From: Streptosporangiaceae bacterium
GTDB taxonomy: Bacteria > Actinomycetota > Actinomycetes > Streptosporangiales > Streptosporangiaceae
Assembly: GCA_025934635.1 (NCBI GenBank)
Contig: JAICWX010000212.1
Location: 1-15,470, forward strand
Direction of reading: 5' to 3'
DNA length: 15,470 nt
Positions 14,886-15,470 of the stretch are shown one piece after another. The notes under the pieces are model-generated. The model had not been told where the DNA came from and ran no database searches. It saw nothing but the letters and a program-made list of their open reading frames with translations. Both the position numbers and the translations under genes were made by a program. Each line of letters opens with the position of its first letter. Within the stretch, counting starts at the first letter, position 1.

Positions 14886-15470
14886 GTGGCGGGACGCGTA
14901 TTCATCAGCTACCGGCGGGCCGATACGGCGCAGGCGGCGGGCTGGCTGTTCAACCGGCTGACCGAGCATTTCGGCCAGCAGCAGGTCGTCAAGGACGTGG
15001 ACCCGGCTCCGTACGGGGGTAACCTCGCCCAGGCGATCGGAACCGCGGTCGCCACCTGCGACGTGCTCGTCCTGATGATCGGCCCGCACTGGATGGCGGT
15101 CACCGGCGAGGGCCTGCACGACCCGAACGATTACGTCCGGCTGGCCATGGAGGCGGCCCTGGCCCGCGGCATCCTGGTCGTCCCGGTCACCGTCGACGGG
15201 GCGCGGATGCCGATGCACGGGGAACTGCCGCCCAGCCTGGCCAGCATGGCGGGGCAGCCGGCCTTCCAGCTCAGCATGAGCAACTTCGACGCCGAGAGCG
15301 CCCAGCTGGTGCGGGTCCTCGACCAGAGCATCGCCGAGCGGCAGGCCACCCAGCTCGCCCCGAGCGCCGGGGCGGGTACCTACCCCGGGTCGCAGGCGGC
15401 CGCGACGCCGGTCCCCGCGCCGCTGCCGTACTCGACCAAGCCGCTGCCGCCGCGGCGGCGCTTCGGGACC
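14886..15470 (+). CDS. TIR-domain protein, N-terminal part (3' end outside window)
   Basis: An open frame of 195 codons runs to the window edge. Residues 4-140 form a bacterial TIR_2-type domain: RVFISYRRAD, the KDVDPAPYG loop, CDVLVLMIGPHW, the helix DYVRLAMEAALARG and the strand ILVVPVTVDGARMP. The rest (from about 160) is a proline/alanine-rich linker ending in basic residues, likely leading to a membrane helix or effector domain beyond the window. TIR domains either break down NAD+ or act as adaptors. The catalytic glutamate of SARM1 (in WVHKEIVTAL) aligns with Ala87 here (YVRLAMEAAL), with a glutamate two positions on, so catalysis is doubtful. The GTG at 14886 has a GGGGGG run 7 bases upstream. 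The 75-bp gap and unrelated function suggest it is not part of the zinc operon. Confidence 0.85.
   Translation, partial: MAGRVFISYRRADTAQAAGWLFNRLTEHFGQQQVVKDVDPAPYGGNLAQAIGTAVATCDVLVLMIGPHWMAVTGEGLHDPNDYVRLAMEAALARGILVVPVTVDGARMPMHGELPPSLASMAGQPAFQLSMSNFDAESAQLVRVLDQSIAERQATQLAPSAGAGTYPGSQAAATPVPAPLPYSTKPLPPRRRFGT

Overview
The window is high-GC DNA in which genuine reading frames have G or C at almost every third codon position and GTG starts are frequent. Together with an actinobacterial-type SigE-family sigma factor and a Zur protein close to mycobacterial FurB, this points to an actinomycete (Actinomycetota), probably a filamentous one. I cannot name the genus. Most of the window looks like ordinary chromosome. 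There is no transposase, integrase, phage gene, tRNA, rRNA or CRISPR array.

Left part (1-2216): two paralogous SpoIIE-type PP2C phosphatases lie in tandem, the first cut by the window edge. Between them is a very small gene with a good ribosome binding site whose reading frame appears to break once, followed by a strong hairpin terminator. Next comes a GH36 alpha-galactosidase on the minus strand (2218-4398), ending 1 bp from the second phosphatase. Divergent from it is a sigma factor gene (4461-5024), translationally coupled to a single-pass membrane protein with a beta-propeller-like outer domain (5024-6340), probably its regulator or sensor.

Middle (6364-10482): selD (selenide, water dikinase, cysteine form) is followed on the same strand by a large membrane protein with an exported alkaline-phosphatase-like domain and about 11 membrane helices, then 3 bp later by a PlsC-type acyltransferase with a proline tail encoded by a CCCCCG repeat. 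The 238-bp convergent gap after it holds two related imperfect hairpins that share TTTCATGATC arms.

Right part (10721-14811): a zinc homeostasis locus. zur is divergent from a four-gene ABC transporter operon (lipoprotein, ATPase, two permeases) whose start codons overlap or nearly touch the preceding stops. A near-perfect 7-1-7 palindromic Zur box lies across the -10 region of a recognisable promoter in front of the lipoprotein gene. Zur with zinc is expected to shut the operon, and zinc starvation to open it.

Right edge (14886-15470): the start of a TIR-domain protein, cut by the window end. By eye alignment the position of the catalytic glutamate of TIR NADases is alanine. The strongest leads for a second look are the frame-broken small gene, the phosphodiesterase-like membrane protein/PlsC pair, the intergenic hairpin family and the TIR substitution. 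I did not find a clearly new multi-gene system.
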